Below are positions 35,869 to 43,873 of a DNA stretch of 64,000 bases, one piece after another. The DNA is from Pseudomonas sp. HR96 (lineage in GTDB: Bacteria; Pseudomonadota; Gammaproteobacteria; Pseudomonadales; Pseudomonadaceae), in contig NZ_CP139141.1 of assembly GCF_034059295.1 (NCBI RefSeq), positions 4,199,001-4,263,000 on the forward strand, written 5' to 3'. A program made the position numbers and the translations under genes. Position 1 is the first letter of the stretch. Each line of letters opens with the position of its first letter. A model generated the notes under the pieces. The model ran no database searches, was not told where the DNA came from, and was given only the letters and a program-made list of their open reading frames with translations.

Positions 35869-36651
35869 TTAACCCTTGCGGGTGGCGCGAAAGCGCAGAC
35901 GCGTGGCGTCGACGCGCCACTGGCCGCTGCTGTCGAGCAGGTCCATGGCCAGTTCTTCGGTGACTTCGTCGAGAAAGCCGGCCCGCGCCGCCAGCGGCAC
36001 CAGTTCCAGGTACGGCGCGCAGAAGGTCTGGACCCAGCGTTCGATGGGGTATTCCAGCACCTGCGGCTGCTCGAACCAGCTGATCTCGTTGACATGCAGG
36101 CCGGCGCCCTCCAGCACCTGCTGGTATTCCCCGGCAGTGGGCAGGTACCACAGGTCGTGCTCTTCGGCGCTGACCGAGCGCCGCTCCAGCGCGCCATGGA
36201 TCGCCCGGCGAATCAGCCGCGCGTGCCCGGCCCCGGCGAACTCGCCGACGAAACGCCCGCCCGGCTTGAGCGCCATGCAGGCGCCGTACGCCACCTGATA
36301 GGCGCGACGCATCCAGTGCAGCGCGGCATAGCTGAACACCGCGTCGAATTCCTGGTGGTAGAACAGCTGCTGGGCATCGCCCAGGTGGGCGTCCACGCCG
36401 CGGCTGCGCGCCACGTGCACCCGCTGCGGGTTGTAGTCCAAACCCACCACCTCGGCGCCACGCCGTGCCAGCTCCTCGCTGAGAAACCCGTCGCCGCAGC
36501 CCAGGTGCAGCACCCGCTCGCCCGGCTTGAGCGCCAGCAGCGCCATGGCCTGCTGGACGGCACGGCCAGCCTTGCCTTCATGTTCGGCCGGTTGCATGGC
36601 GTCCCACTCCTGCAATTCGGAGGCGGGGCGAAAAAAACTCGTCGAAGTCAT
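35869..36651 (-). CDS. Class I SAM-dependent methyltransferase
   Basis: A 260-residue methyltransferase. Motif I VLHLGCGDGFLSEEL (residues ~46-60) and the following VVGLDYN acidic loop bind SAM; a DAVFSYAALHWM segment (post I/motif II) resembles trans-aconitate 2-methyltransferase and other small-molecule methylases. The N-terminal ~45 residues (FRPASELQEWDAMQPAEHEGKAG) form the cap. It is sixth in the minus-strand operon, 49 nt below the EamA exporter gene. Methylation of the operon's product is inferred. Confidence 0.8.
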   Translation of the reverse strand: MTSTSFFRPASELQEWDAMQPAEHEGKAGRAVQQAMALLALKPGERVLHLGCGDGFLSEELARRGAEVVGLDYNPQRVHVARSRGVDAHLGDAQQLFYHQEFDAVFSYAALHWMRRAYQVAYGACMALKPGGRFVGEFAGAGHARLIRRAIHGALERRSVSAEEHDLWYLPTAGEYQQVLEGAGLHVNEISWFEQPQVLEYPIERWVQTFCAPYLELVPLAARAGFLDEVTEELAMDLLDSSGQWRVDATRLRFRATRKG

Positions 36652-36700
36652 GGACGTACCTGCAATGGAGGACGCGCGCCGGCAGCCGGCGCGCAGGCGT

Positions 36701-37600
36701 TCAGATGCGTTTGGACAGCCACACCAGCACGATGACGATGGCGCACACCACCGGCGTCAACCAGTTCCACGCCTCGCCCATCAGCCAGATGGAAAATCCG
36801 AAGGTGAAGAACGGCTGCAGCAGTTGCAGCTGGCTGATGCGCTGAATGCCGCCCAGCGCCAGGGCGCGGTTCCACGAAAAGAAGCCGAGCAGCGAGTTGA
36901 CCAGCGCCAGGAACAGCAGCGCCGCCACGCCCTGGGTCGGCAGGTGGCCGAGGGTATTGGCGTCGAACAGGTAGAGGCTGACCGGCAGCAGTACCGGCAG
37001 GCTGATCACCAGGGTCCAGCACATCACCTGCCAGCCCGGCAGTTCCTTGGACAGCGCACCGCCCTGGGCGTAACCGAAACCGGCCAGGACCACGGCGCCG
37101 AGCAGCGCCAGGTCGCCGACGTAGATGTCCGAGACCTTGGACTTGATCACGGTGTAGGCCAGCACGGTGAGAAAGCCCAGCGCCGAGACCACCCAGAACG
37201 CCCGCGATGGCCGGGTGCCGGTGATCAGCGTGCCGAAGATCGCCGTGGACAGCGGCAACGCCGCCAGCACCACCCCGCCGTGGCTGACGGGCACGTACTG
37301 CATGCCCAGCGCGGTGAGGATCGGAAAGCCGTAGACGATGCCGGTGGAGGTCAACAGCATGCGCTTGACCTGCGAGCGATTGGGCCGCTTGGCCCGACCG
37401 ATCAGCAGGAACGGAATGGCCGCGAACGCCGCGATTACCGAGCGGAAAAAACCCACCTGCAAAGCGCTGAGGTCACCGGCGAGCATCTTCGCCGCGGGCA
37501 GGGTCATGGCGAAGGCCGCCACGGAAATCAGCCCGAGGAAATACGCCTGCATGTCCTGGTTGCGGGTCTCGGCATAGCTGGCTACGTTGGTTTGCGACAT
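36701..37600 (-). CDS. EamA/DMT-family transporter
   Basis: A 299-residue inner-membrane protein with ten predicted helices in two EamA repeats, the drug/metabolite transporter superfamily that mostly exports amino acids, metabolites or drugs. Features: GLISVAAFAMTLPAAKML at helix 1, FFRSVIAAFAAIPFLLIGR at the first repeat, and the second repeat from YVGDLALLGAVVLAGFGYA. It sits between the 2OG oxygenase and methyltransferase genes, as expected for an export gene inside a biosynthetic operon. Confidence 0.82.
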   Translation of the reverse strand: MSQTNVASYAETRNQDMQAYFLGLISVAAFAMTLPAAKMLAGDLSALQVGFFRSVIAAFAAIPFLLIGRAKRPNRSQVKRMLLTSTGIVYGFPILTALGMQYVPVSHGGVVLAALPLSTAIFGTLITGTRPSRAFWVVSALGFLTVLAYTVIKSKVSDIYVGDLALLGAVVLAGFGYAQGGALSKELPGWQVMCWTLVISLPVLLPVSLYLFDANTLGHLPTQGVAALLFLALVNSLLGFFSWNRALALGGIQRISQLQLLQPFFTFGFSIWLMGEAWNWLTPVVCAIVIVLVWLSKRI

Positions 37601-37641
37601 GTTCGCGTTCCTTTCTGTGAAGTGCTCGGACCTGTTGTCGA

Positions 37642-38265
37642 TCAGATCTGTTTGTTGTTCAGGTTGGGGCGGTCCAGCGGGCTGGTGCTCAGGAAAAACA
37701 CCAGCGAGGTGCGGGTGCCGCTCTGCACCTTGCGCACGCCGTGGGGGATTTCGCAGCGGTTGATCAGCACGCTGGCGTAGGAGGTCTTGAACTGCGACTC
37801 GCGGCCTTCATGCTCGATGAAGAACTCGCCGCCCTCGTAGTCCTTGCCGAACTGGATCACCACTGAATAGCGGTATTCCAGGTTGCTGTAGGTGTCGATG
37901 TGCTTGCCGATGAAATTGCCGGCCTCCAGCTGGTTGGACTGGCAGCGGCGGATGAAGCACTCGCCCTCCATGATGCCGTCGAAGAACTCGCGCCCCTTGC
38001 CCGACAGCAGGATGTCGACCACTTGCTGGCCGTGCGGGTCGTTGCGATAGACCGGCAGCTGGCCTTTCTGGTCTTCCATGAAGCGACCGACCGCGAGGAA
38101 GTTTTCCTCGCCCACGTCGCCGATCTCGATGAGCGTCTTGGGGATTGCCTGGCAGGCCGTTTCCAGGTAGTCGAGGTCTTGCAGCGAGAACAGCTGCGTC
38201 GCTTCGAGGGACGCGTAGGCCTGGGTGCGCAGCTGTTGATTGGCTGTGCGAATCGTCTCTTGCAT
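37642..38265 (-). CDS. 2OG-Fe(II) oxygenase
   Basis: A 207-residue non-haem iron oxygenase using 2-oxoglutarate. The Fe(II) triad is complete: His122 and Asp124 (GKHIDTYS) and His175 (EIPHGVRKV), with Arg185 (SGTRTS) for 2-oxoglutarate. The core double-stranded helix includes YRYSVVIQFGKDYEGGEFFI. It resembles prolyl-4-hydroxylase/PKHD-like enzymes and hydroxylates or desaturates a small molecule or peptide. Its start is 2 nt below the desaturase stop, so the two are tightly coupled. Confidence 0.82.
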   Translation of the reverse strand: MQETIRTANQQLRTQAYASLEATQLFSLQDLDYLETACQAIPKTLIEIGDVGEENFLAVGRFMEDQKGQLPVYRNDPHGQQVVDILLSGKGREFFDGIMEGECFIRRCQSNQLEAGNFIGKHIDTYSNLEYRYSVVIQFGKDYEGGEFFIEHEGRESQFKTSYASVLINRCEIPHGVRKVQSGTRTSLVFFLSTSPLDRPNLNNKQI

Positions 38266-38267
38266 GG

Positions 38268-39479
38268 TCAGACTCCTTGACAGGTGGGCGGGGTGAAATG
38301 AGCAGTGGGTTGAGGGTCACGCAGGGTGAACGGCGCTTGCACGCCGCGGCAAAGGTGGTCGCGAATCAGCTGCAGGCCGGCGACGAAGCCCCATACTTCC
38401 AGCCATGGCCCGTAGGACGATGGCTGGCGCTCGGCACTGGCGCGGTAGCGTGCGATGTCGCAGAAATGCACGTTGGGGCGGCGGTGATGAGCGTCGTGGT
38501 TGGGCAGGTCCTGGGGGTAGATGTACAGCCGCACCGGCAGGTCGCAGAGCAGCCCGCGCAGCAGCCAGCCGGCCATGGCCAGGCCGCCCTCGCGCGGCGG
38601 CCGACGCCCCTGGAAGCGGCCCCAGGTCAGGTAGCCGTAGCGTTGCTTGGCGCCTGCCGGCAGCGCTGGCTGGTAAAACCACAGGTGCTCGGTGAACAGC
38701 TGCAACCACATCGAATGCTCGAACAGCACGGCTCGCGGCAGCGCATACATCAAGGCGAAAGCCTGCAGGCCGCCGAGCGCCCACAGAGCGCCGAGCAGCA
38801 GCGCCCAGAAGCTCAGGCGAAACAGCACTTCGGCGCGCGGCGGGCGCTGCAGATTGTCGCGCAGGGTTTCGCGCCACTGGCGCAGCAGGTAGACCGGGTG
38901 AAACGGCGTGCTGACCACCCGCCACCAGTACAGCCACTCCGGCATGCCCAGGTAGAAACCCTGCGCCTCGATGAAGCGCTGGTCAGGGTCGGCGGCCGAG
39001 CACAGCACGTGGATGTTGTGGTGCTCGCGGACATGGCTCTGGTTGTAGGTGTGCCAGTCCTGGTAGAGCAGCGGCGTGGTCAGGAACCACCGGGCATAGC
39101 GCTGGGCGCGCTGCTTGTCCTTGAGCACGGCGCCGTGGGTCAGGTAGTGGAAGGTCGCCTGCAGGCTGCGCAGGCGATTGACCATCAGCACCCAGCCGAG
39201 CGGCACCAGCAACAGCCCGGCGCCCTGCCCCAGAGCCCCGGACAAGGCCGCCTGGCCGAGCAGTACCAAGGCGGCCATGGCCGACCAGGTGAACAACAGA
39301 TGCGCCAGCAGAAACCGCTCGCCACGGGCCGGCGCAGGCTGCGCGTCTTCTGCCGGTGCCAGCGCCTTGCCGGTCAGCCAGGTCCACAGGCTCTGCCACG
39401 GCAGGTGCGCGTAGCTGCCGCGCACGTCGCCCTGGGCGCCGTACTGACACTGATAGAGGCCTTGCTGCGCACGGCTCAT
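38268..39479 (-). CDS. Membrane fatty-acid desaturase-like enzyme
   Basis: A 403-residue integral membrane di-iron enzyme of the fatty acid desaturase superfamily. Three histidine boxes are visible: FHYLTHG (His111, His115), SHVREHHNIH (His149, His153, His154) and NHDAHHRRPN near residue 340. Membrane pairs surround them (LLAHLLFTWSAMAALVLLG, FWALLLGALWALGGLQAF). It could desaturate or hydroxylate an acyl chain or a hydrophobic amino-acid derivative. Its ATG overlaps the stop of the upstream 399-aa gene by one base (TGATG). Confidence 0.82.
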   Translation of the reverse strand: MSRAQQGLYQCQYGAQGDVRGSYAHLPWQSLWTWLTGKALAPAEDAQPAPARGERFLLAHLLFTWSAMAALVLLGQAALSGALGQGAGLLLVPLGWVLMVNRLRSLQATFHYLTHGAVLKDKQRAQRYARWFLTTPLLYQDWHTYNQSHVREHHNIHVLCSAADPDQRFIEAQGFYLGMPEWLYWWRVVSTPFHPVYLLRQWRETLRDNLQRPPRAEVLFRLSFWALLLGALWALGGLQAFALMYALPRAVLFEHSMWLQLFTEHLWFYQPALPAGAKQRYGYLTWGRFQGRRPPREGGLAMAGWLLRGLLCDLPVRLYIYPQDLPNHDAHHRRPNVHFCDIARYRASAERQPSSYGPWLEVWGFVAGLQLIRDHLCRGVQAPFTLRDPQPTAHFTPPTCQGV

Positions 39480-40678
39480 CAGTACACCCGGGTCAGGTAG
39501 AGGACCGGGATGGTGCTGTACAACCAGTAGAACGGCTGCATGCGGTTATGGTCGGCGCCGATGACGATCGGGTTGTCCCACTGCGCGGCGAACACCTTGC
39601 CGATGGCGGCATACTCGGCGCCCTGGGCGTAGAGGATCTGCATCAGTTCCTCGTTGCTGCGCTGCTGGTGCCAGGCCTGGTACAACGGCAGGCGCGCGTT
39701 GAAGATCGACGGGTAATCAAGGTCGTTGTCGACGATGCAGCCGTTGTCGTGGCGCTCCAGGCGCTGCTGGGCGTCGGCGGTCAGCGCGTGCCAGGCAGCT
39801 TCGCCACCCGCAGCGCCAGCGATCATGATCGATTCGGCCTCGCCGCCAAGCGCTTCGAGCAGCTTGCCCTGGCTGATCTGCAACTTGTGCGCGAACCCTT
39901 CGCGGGTCTCCTTGAGGCGGTTCAGGGTGCTGGCGTCGAAGCCTTCGAAATCCCCGGCGGCCACTGCCAGGCGCGCGTCGATGCCATGCTTGCGCAGCAC
40001 GGCCTGCAGCTGCGGCAAGGTTTTGGCCACGCGCCCGGCGACCAGGCCAATGCCGTCGCCCAGGTGCTCGAAGGTGTAGCGCAGACGGCCGTTCTTGCTC
40101 TCATAGCCGTAGTCGGGGCACACCGGCGAGACCAGCGTGATGGTCTCCCCGGCCAGGCCCTTGGCCAGGGTTTCGGCGAAGCGCGCGACGAAGTGCGCCG
40201 CCGAAGGGGCGAACGACAGACTGTCGAAAGCCCGCTCCAGATCCAGCACCAGTGCGTCCGGCAAGCACTGCATGGCGGGGTAGCGCACCTTCAGCGCCGG
40301 AGTGGTGGCGGTGTTGTCATTGACTGCGCAGAGCAGCAGGTTGAGCAGTGAGGGCCGGCTCTGATTGATGAAGGGCTTGTCGAGGATCAGCGTCGGCTTG
40401 CCCTGGCTGGCACGCACCTGCCATTTGAAACCGGGAAACTTCGACTGGATAAACCGGTAGAACGGCATGTAGCGCGGCAGCCCGCTGCGTTCGTCGTCGA
40501 GGCTGTGAAAGCGGCTGAAGACCTCTGACAACTTGGGTACTTCGTTTTCAATGCGCAGGGCCTTGATCAAGTCCGCCGGTGGCTGCAGAAAAGAGGAGAT
40601 CGGCGAGAGCACGCGCTTGCTGATCAACTTGGACGTCAGTTTGTTTCTTACATAATAATGGGCGAGCGATGGGTTCAT
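39479..40678 (-). CDS. Unrecognised 399-aa protein, possible core enzyme of the operon
   Basis: I do not recognise this family. No signal peptide or membrane segment. Visible features: a basic N-terminus (NKLTSKLISKRVLSP), a central TLVSPVCPDYGYESKNGRLR (Cys187-Pro-Asp-Tyr) followed by EHLGDGIGLVAGR and an ARLAVAAGDFEGFDAS stretch, which together look like an alpha/beta fold; then a segment rich in conserved-looking acids (IVDNDLDYPSIFNARLPLY) and a C-terminus with VIGADHNRMQPFYWLYS. Flanked by an SDR 4 nt upstream and a desaturase overlapping by one base, it is the only member of the operon without a known tailoring or export role, so it may make the backbone. That is inference. Confidence 0.7.
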   Translation of the reverse strand: MNPSLAHYYVRNKLTSKLISKRVLSPISSFLQPPADLIKALRIENEVPKLSEVFSRFHSLDDERSGLPRYMPFYRFIQSKFPGFKWQVRASQGKPTLILDKPFINQSRPSLLNLLLCAVNDNTATTPALKVRYPAMQCLPDALVLDLERAFDSLSFAPSAAHFVARFAETLAKGLAGETITLVSPVCPDYGYESKNGRLRYTFEHLGDGIGLVAGRVAKTLPQLQAVLRKHGIDARLAVAAGDFEGFDASTLNRLKETREGFAHKLQISQGKLLEALGGEAESIMIAGAAGGEAAWHALTADAQQRLERHDNGCIVDNDLDYPSIFNARLPLYQAWHQQRSNEELMQILYAQGAEYAAIGKVFAAQWDNPIVIGADHNRMQPFYWLYSTIPVLYLTRVY

Positions 40679-40682
40679 GGGA

Positions 40683-41423
40683 TCACCGATACGAAAGTTG
40701 CTGATCAGCGGGCATCAACTCAATACTGTTGATATTGACGTGAACGGGTTGGCGCAGGGCCCAGAGCACCGCTTCGGCGACATCCTCAGGTTCCAACGGG
40801 GTGATATTGCTGTACGCCTGGTTGGCACGGGCCTGATCGCCCGCGTGCTGCACCAGGGTAAATTCGGAGCGTGTCTTGCCCGGCGCGACGTTGGTCAGGC
40901 GCACCCGCTTGCCCACCAGCTCGGTGCGCAGGCACTGGCCGAAATGCTCGACGAAGGCCTTGGAGGCGGCGTAGACGTGGCCGCCGGCGTAGTGATAGTG
41001 CGCAGCGATGGAGCTCAGGTTGACGATGTGCCCGCGGCCGCTGTCGATCAGCCGGGGCAGCAAGGCGCGGGTCACTGCGAGCAGGCCATGGACGTTGGTG
41101 TCGAGCATCGTCGCCACCTGCTCGTCGGAGACCTCGAGCAGGCTGCCCTGGCCCTGCAACAGGCCGGCGTTGTTGATCAACTTGCTCACCCCGGCGAACT
41201 CGGCAGGCAGGCTGGCCAACTTTTCCTGCAACTTCTGCAGGTCTCGCACGTCACAGCTTAGCGGCAGAAAGTTGCCACCCAACTCGTCACCCAAGATGTG
41301 CAGTCTTTCCTGGCGACGGCCGATCCCGACAACTTTGTTACCCTGTTCGATCAATTGCCTGGCGCAAGCGAGGCCGATGCCGGATGTCACGCCTGTGACA
41401 ACGACGATTTCGTCAGTGATCAT
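40683..41423 (-). CDS. Short-chain dehydrogenase/reductase
   Basis: A 246-residue classical SDR. The Rossmann motif TGVTSGIG (residues ~11-18), INNAG, the catalytic Ser in NLSSIAAHYHYAGG and the YAASK Tyr/Lys pair are all present. The Arg-rich GIGRRQER after beta-2 suggests NADP(H) preference. First gene of the seven-gene operon, only 4 nt before the 399-aa gene, so it probably reduces a keto group or oxidises an alcohol in that pathway. Confidence 0.85.
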   Translation of the reverse strand: MITDEIVVVTGVTSGIGLACARQLIEQGNKVVGIGRRQERLHILGDELGGNFLPLSCDVRDLQKLQEKLASLPAEFAGVSKLINNAGLLQGQGSLLEVSDEQVATMLDTNVHGLLAVTRALLPRLIDSGRGHIVNLSSIAAHYHYAGGHVYAASKAFVEHFGQCLRTELVGKRVRLTNVAPGKTRSEFTLVQHAGDQARANQAYSNITPLEPEDVAEAVLWALRQPVHVNINSIELMPADQQLSYR

Positions 41424-41489
41424 TCAAACTCCTGTAACGGGCGAGGTTAGAAGTTGTGGTTGGGCAGACTAGGCAGAGTGCCGCCGGAA

Positions 41490-41548
41490 GTACCGGTACG
41501 CCTTGGGCAAAGCCCACCGAACTGTATGGGTGGGCGACCTGTACAGTT
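41490..41548. promoter_or_regulatory. Inverted repeats upstream of the putative biosynthetic operon
   Basis: In the 225-bp gap before the SDR start, GTACCGGTAC (41490-41499) is a perfect palindrome, and AACTGTATGG (41520-41529) is matched by CCTGTACAGTT (41538-41548), an inverted pair of AACTGTA half-sites. Candidate operators for the operon or for the divergent nitrilase-like gene. The nearby MocR or AraC regulators are possible ligands. Confidence 0.45.
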
Positions 41549-41648
41549 GCCGACGCTGCGGATTCGGCCCCCCCTCCCGCAGCGGAGTCGACGCCGCAAG
41601 CCGCAATCAGGGATACTGCCCAGGCCCGAACCCCATTAAGCCCTGACC

Positions 41649-42653
41649 ATGCGCAAACTGCTCACCACCACCCTCCTGCTCTCGGCCGTGATCGCCGCGG
41701 GCGGTTATGGCCTGTGGGCACGGGAGCGGCCGGCGGGGCATTACCTGTCCGACCTGCGCGTGGAAATGGGCCTGGAAGCCGGCGTGCGCGGCGATCGCGG
41801 CAACCTGCTCGGGGTGCAGCCGCAGTTGTTTTCCAGCGACTATCGCAGCCGCCATCGCCTGCACCTGAAACTCGCCGCCTACCTGCAGCGCGCCCGCGAG
41901 CAAGGCCTGCTCGGGCCGCGCACGGTGGTGGTACTGCCCGAACACATCGGCACCTGGTTGTGGGCACTGGGCGAGAAGCAGGAGTTGTACGATGCCAGCC
42001 GGCGCGACGAGGCCATGCCGTGGCTCGCCCTCGGCAACCCCGTGCAATTTGCCAGCGCCTGGCTGCAGGCCGAGGGCAGCGAGCGGCTGGCGGACACCTG
42101 GCTGCGCATGAAGGCGCAGAGCATGGCGGACAACTACCAGCAGTTGTTCGGCGGCCTGGCGCGCGAGTTCGCCGTGACCCTCGTCGCCGGCTCCATCGTG
42201 CTGCCGGAGCCGGTCATTGCACAGGGCCGGTTGCAACCGAGCCGTGGTCCCCTGCATAACGTCAGCGTGGTGTTCGGCGCCGATGGCCAGGCGCTGGGCC
42301 AGCCGCAGCGGCAGGCGTCTGCCAGCGTCGTGCAGGGCGCGTTCATCGAAGGCACGTCCCCGCCTGTCCTGCAGGTCATTCAGACCCCGGCCGGGCGTGT
42401 CGGCATCCTGCTGGGCAGCGACGCCGACAATCCCACGCTGTACGCCCAGCTAATCCGCGAGGGCGCCCAGCTGATTGCCGTCAGCGGCGGCGCGCAGGCA
42501 CTGCCGGGCGTGGGGGCCAGCCATGTCGGCGTGTTCCTCGGCGGACGCCTGTGGGACGAAGTCGGCAGCGGCCACAATTTTGCCGGCATGCCCAACAGCT
42601 CCCAGGTCGACGAACCCGCCGCGGTCGCGCGGCTGATCAACGTATGGCTGTGA
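41649..42653 (+). CDS. Nitrilase-fold protein without catalytic cysteine, membrane-anchored
   Basis: A 334-residue carbon-nitrogen hydrolase-family protein with an N-terminal membrane helix (LLTTTLLLSAVIAAGGYGLW). The fold is recognisable: the catalytic Glu98 in VVLPEHIGTW, HNVSVVFGADGQ, and the strand that should carry the nucleophile, GRVGILLGSDADNP. Where canonical members read ICYD, this protein has Gly256-Ser257-Asp258. There is no cysteine anywhere in the protein, and the usual Lys motif is not evident. It is therefore either inactive, a binding protein, or works by a different chemistry. Its 3' end overlaps the AraC regulator gene. Confidence 0.75.
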   Translation: MRKLLTTTLLLSAVIAAGGYGLWARERPAGHYLSDLRVEMGLEAGVRGDRGNLLGVQPQLFSSDYRSRHRLHLKLAAYLQRAREQGLLGPRTVVVLPEHIGTWLWALGEKQELYDASRRDEAMPWLALGNPVQFASAWLQAEGSERLADTWLRMKAQSMADNYQQLFGGLAREFAVTLVAGSIVLPEPVIAQGRLQPSRGPLHNVSVVFGADGQALGQPQRQASASVVQGAFIEGTSPPVLQVIQTPAGRVGILLGSDADNPTLYAQLIREGAQLIAVSGGAQALPGVGASHVGVFLGGRLWDEVGSGHNFAGMPNSSQVDEPAAVARLINVWL

Positions 42654-43696
42654 AAGCGCCGCCGCGCATTCGTCTGGGGGATCTCTCGGTGGGCTTCGTG
42701 CACAGCCTGGCAGCCGCCTTGCGCGGCGCCGGCCACGACCCCCAACCCCTGTTGCTGCAATACGGCCTGGAGCCGCGGCGCCTGGCCGAACCCGGCGCGC
42801 GGCTGAGCATCGCCCGCTACATGCGCCTGGGCCATGCCGCGCTGCAGCTGGCCGCCGATCCGGCGCTGGGCCTGGCCATGGGCGCGTGCAGTCGCCTGGC
42901 GCACCTGGGCCTGGCGGGCGTGACTGCCGCCCAGGCGCCGAACGTGCGCGAAGCGGCGCGCGCACTGATGCGCTTCGAGCCGCTGTACGCCGCCAACTAT
43001 CGCGGGCAGGCCAGCTTGCACGAAGACGCCGGCGGCGCCTGGCTGCGCTTTTATTCGATCAGCCCGTACAACGACTACAACCGCTTCGTGGTCGACTCGG
43101 TGCTCAGCGGCTGGCTGCAGCACCTGACCCAATTGGCCGGCCAGGCGGTGCGCGCCGAGCGCCTGGAGATCGAATTCGCCGCGCCGAGCTACGCCAGCGC
43201 CTACGCCGGCCTGAGCACCAACGCCGTGCAATTTGCCGCCGGCACCAACCAGCTGCGCCTGAACCAGGCCAGCCTGGCCCTGCGCAACCCCGAGCATTGC
43301 CCCGGCACCTGGCAGCAGCTGCTGGGCCTGTGCGAACAGGAGTTGGCGCAGCGCACGCGGGTGCGCACGTTGCGTGAGCAGATCATCGGTTTGATCGGGC
43401 CGTTGCTCAGCGGCGGTCGCGAGCCGAGCCTGGAAGAAGTGGCCGCACGCCTCAAGCTGCCGGTCTGGACCCTGCGTCGGCAACTGGCCGAACAGGGCAC
43501 GCAATACCGTGCTCTCCTCAACGAGACCCGGCGCGACCTGGCCAGCACCTACATCAGGGACACGTCCCTGGCGTTTGGCGAGATCGCCTACCTGGTGGGG
43601 TTTGCCTCGGCCGAGGCGTTTCAGCGCGCGTTCAAGCGCTGGACCGGACAGACGCCAGGCGAATGTCGGCGGGCGCAGCGGCTTGAACAGGGATGA
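42644..43696 (+). CDS. AraC-family regulator (OruR/Arg-type N-terminal domain)
   Basis: A 350-residue AraC-family activator. The first ~200 residues form the Arabinose_bd/AraC_binding_2-like domain seen in Pseudomonas OruR-type proteins (start SVGFVHSLAAALRGAGHDPQPLL). The C-terminal ~100 residues hold two helix-turn-helices (LEEVAARLKLPVWTLRRQL and FGEIAYLVGFASAEAFQRAF) ending with the family motif KRWTGQTPGECRR. I use the ATG at 42644 inside the nitrilase-like gene (GTG at 42650 is close by), so the two genes are probably co-translated and the regulator may sense a ligand linked to that protein. Confidence 0.85.
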   Translation: MAVKAPPRIRLGDLSVGFVHSLAAALRGAGHDPQPLLLQYGLEPRRLAEPGARLSIARYMRLGHAALQLAADPALGLAMGACSRLAHLGLAGVTAAQAPNVREAARALMRFEPLYAANYRGQASLHEDAGGAWLRFYSISPYNDYNRFVVDSVLSGWLQHLTQLAGQAVRAERLEIEFAAPSYASAYAGLSTNAVQFAAGTNQLRLNQASLALRNPEHCPGTWQQLLGLCEQELAQRTRVRTLREQIIGLIGPLLSGGREPSLEEVAARLKLPVWTLRRQLAEQGTQYRALLNETRRDLASTYIRDTSLAFGEIAYLVGFASAEAFQRAFKRWTGQTPGECRRAQRLEQG

Positions 43697-43706
43697 TGCA
43701 GGCGGG

Positions 43707-43793
43707 TTACAGCTCGGTGGCATCGTCCACGGGTTCGAGCGGGTCGAGCTCGAACGCCCGGGCTTCCAGCCATTCCTCTTGATAATCGTCCAT
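43707..43793 (-). CDS. tiny acidic protein, 28 aa
   Basis: Very short reading frame, MDDYQEEWLEARAFELDPLE followed by PVDDATEL. It has a good ribosome site (GGAGAG, 8 nt before the ATG), a strongly acidic composition and GC-rich third positions. Short acidic proteins of this shape exist in Pseudomonas, but I cannot verify conservation. It sits between the AraC gene and the DUF2242 lipoprotein with no other feature. Confidence 0.4.
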   Translation of the reverse strand: MDDYQEEWLEARAFELDPLEPVDDATEL

Positions 43794-43873
43794 GGGTGAC
43801 TCTCCGGCGCTATTTTCTGACTTTGGGTTCAACCGGAGCATAACCAAAAACGATTAACAAATCATGACCAGGA

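Noticed and set aside
36527..37780. 417-codon plus-strand frame over the transporter and methyltransferase genes
   Set aside because: Antisense shadow; His/Gln/Arg-rich with no domain, while the minus-strand proteins have clear motifs.
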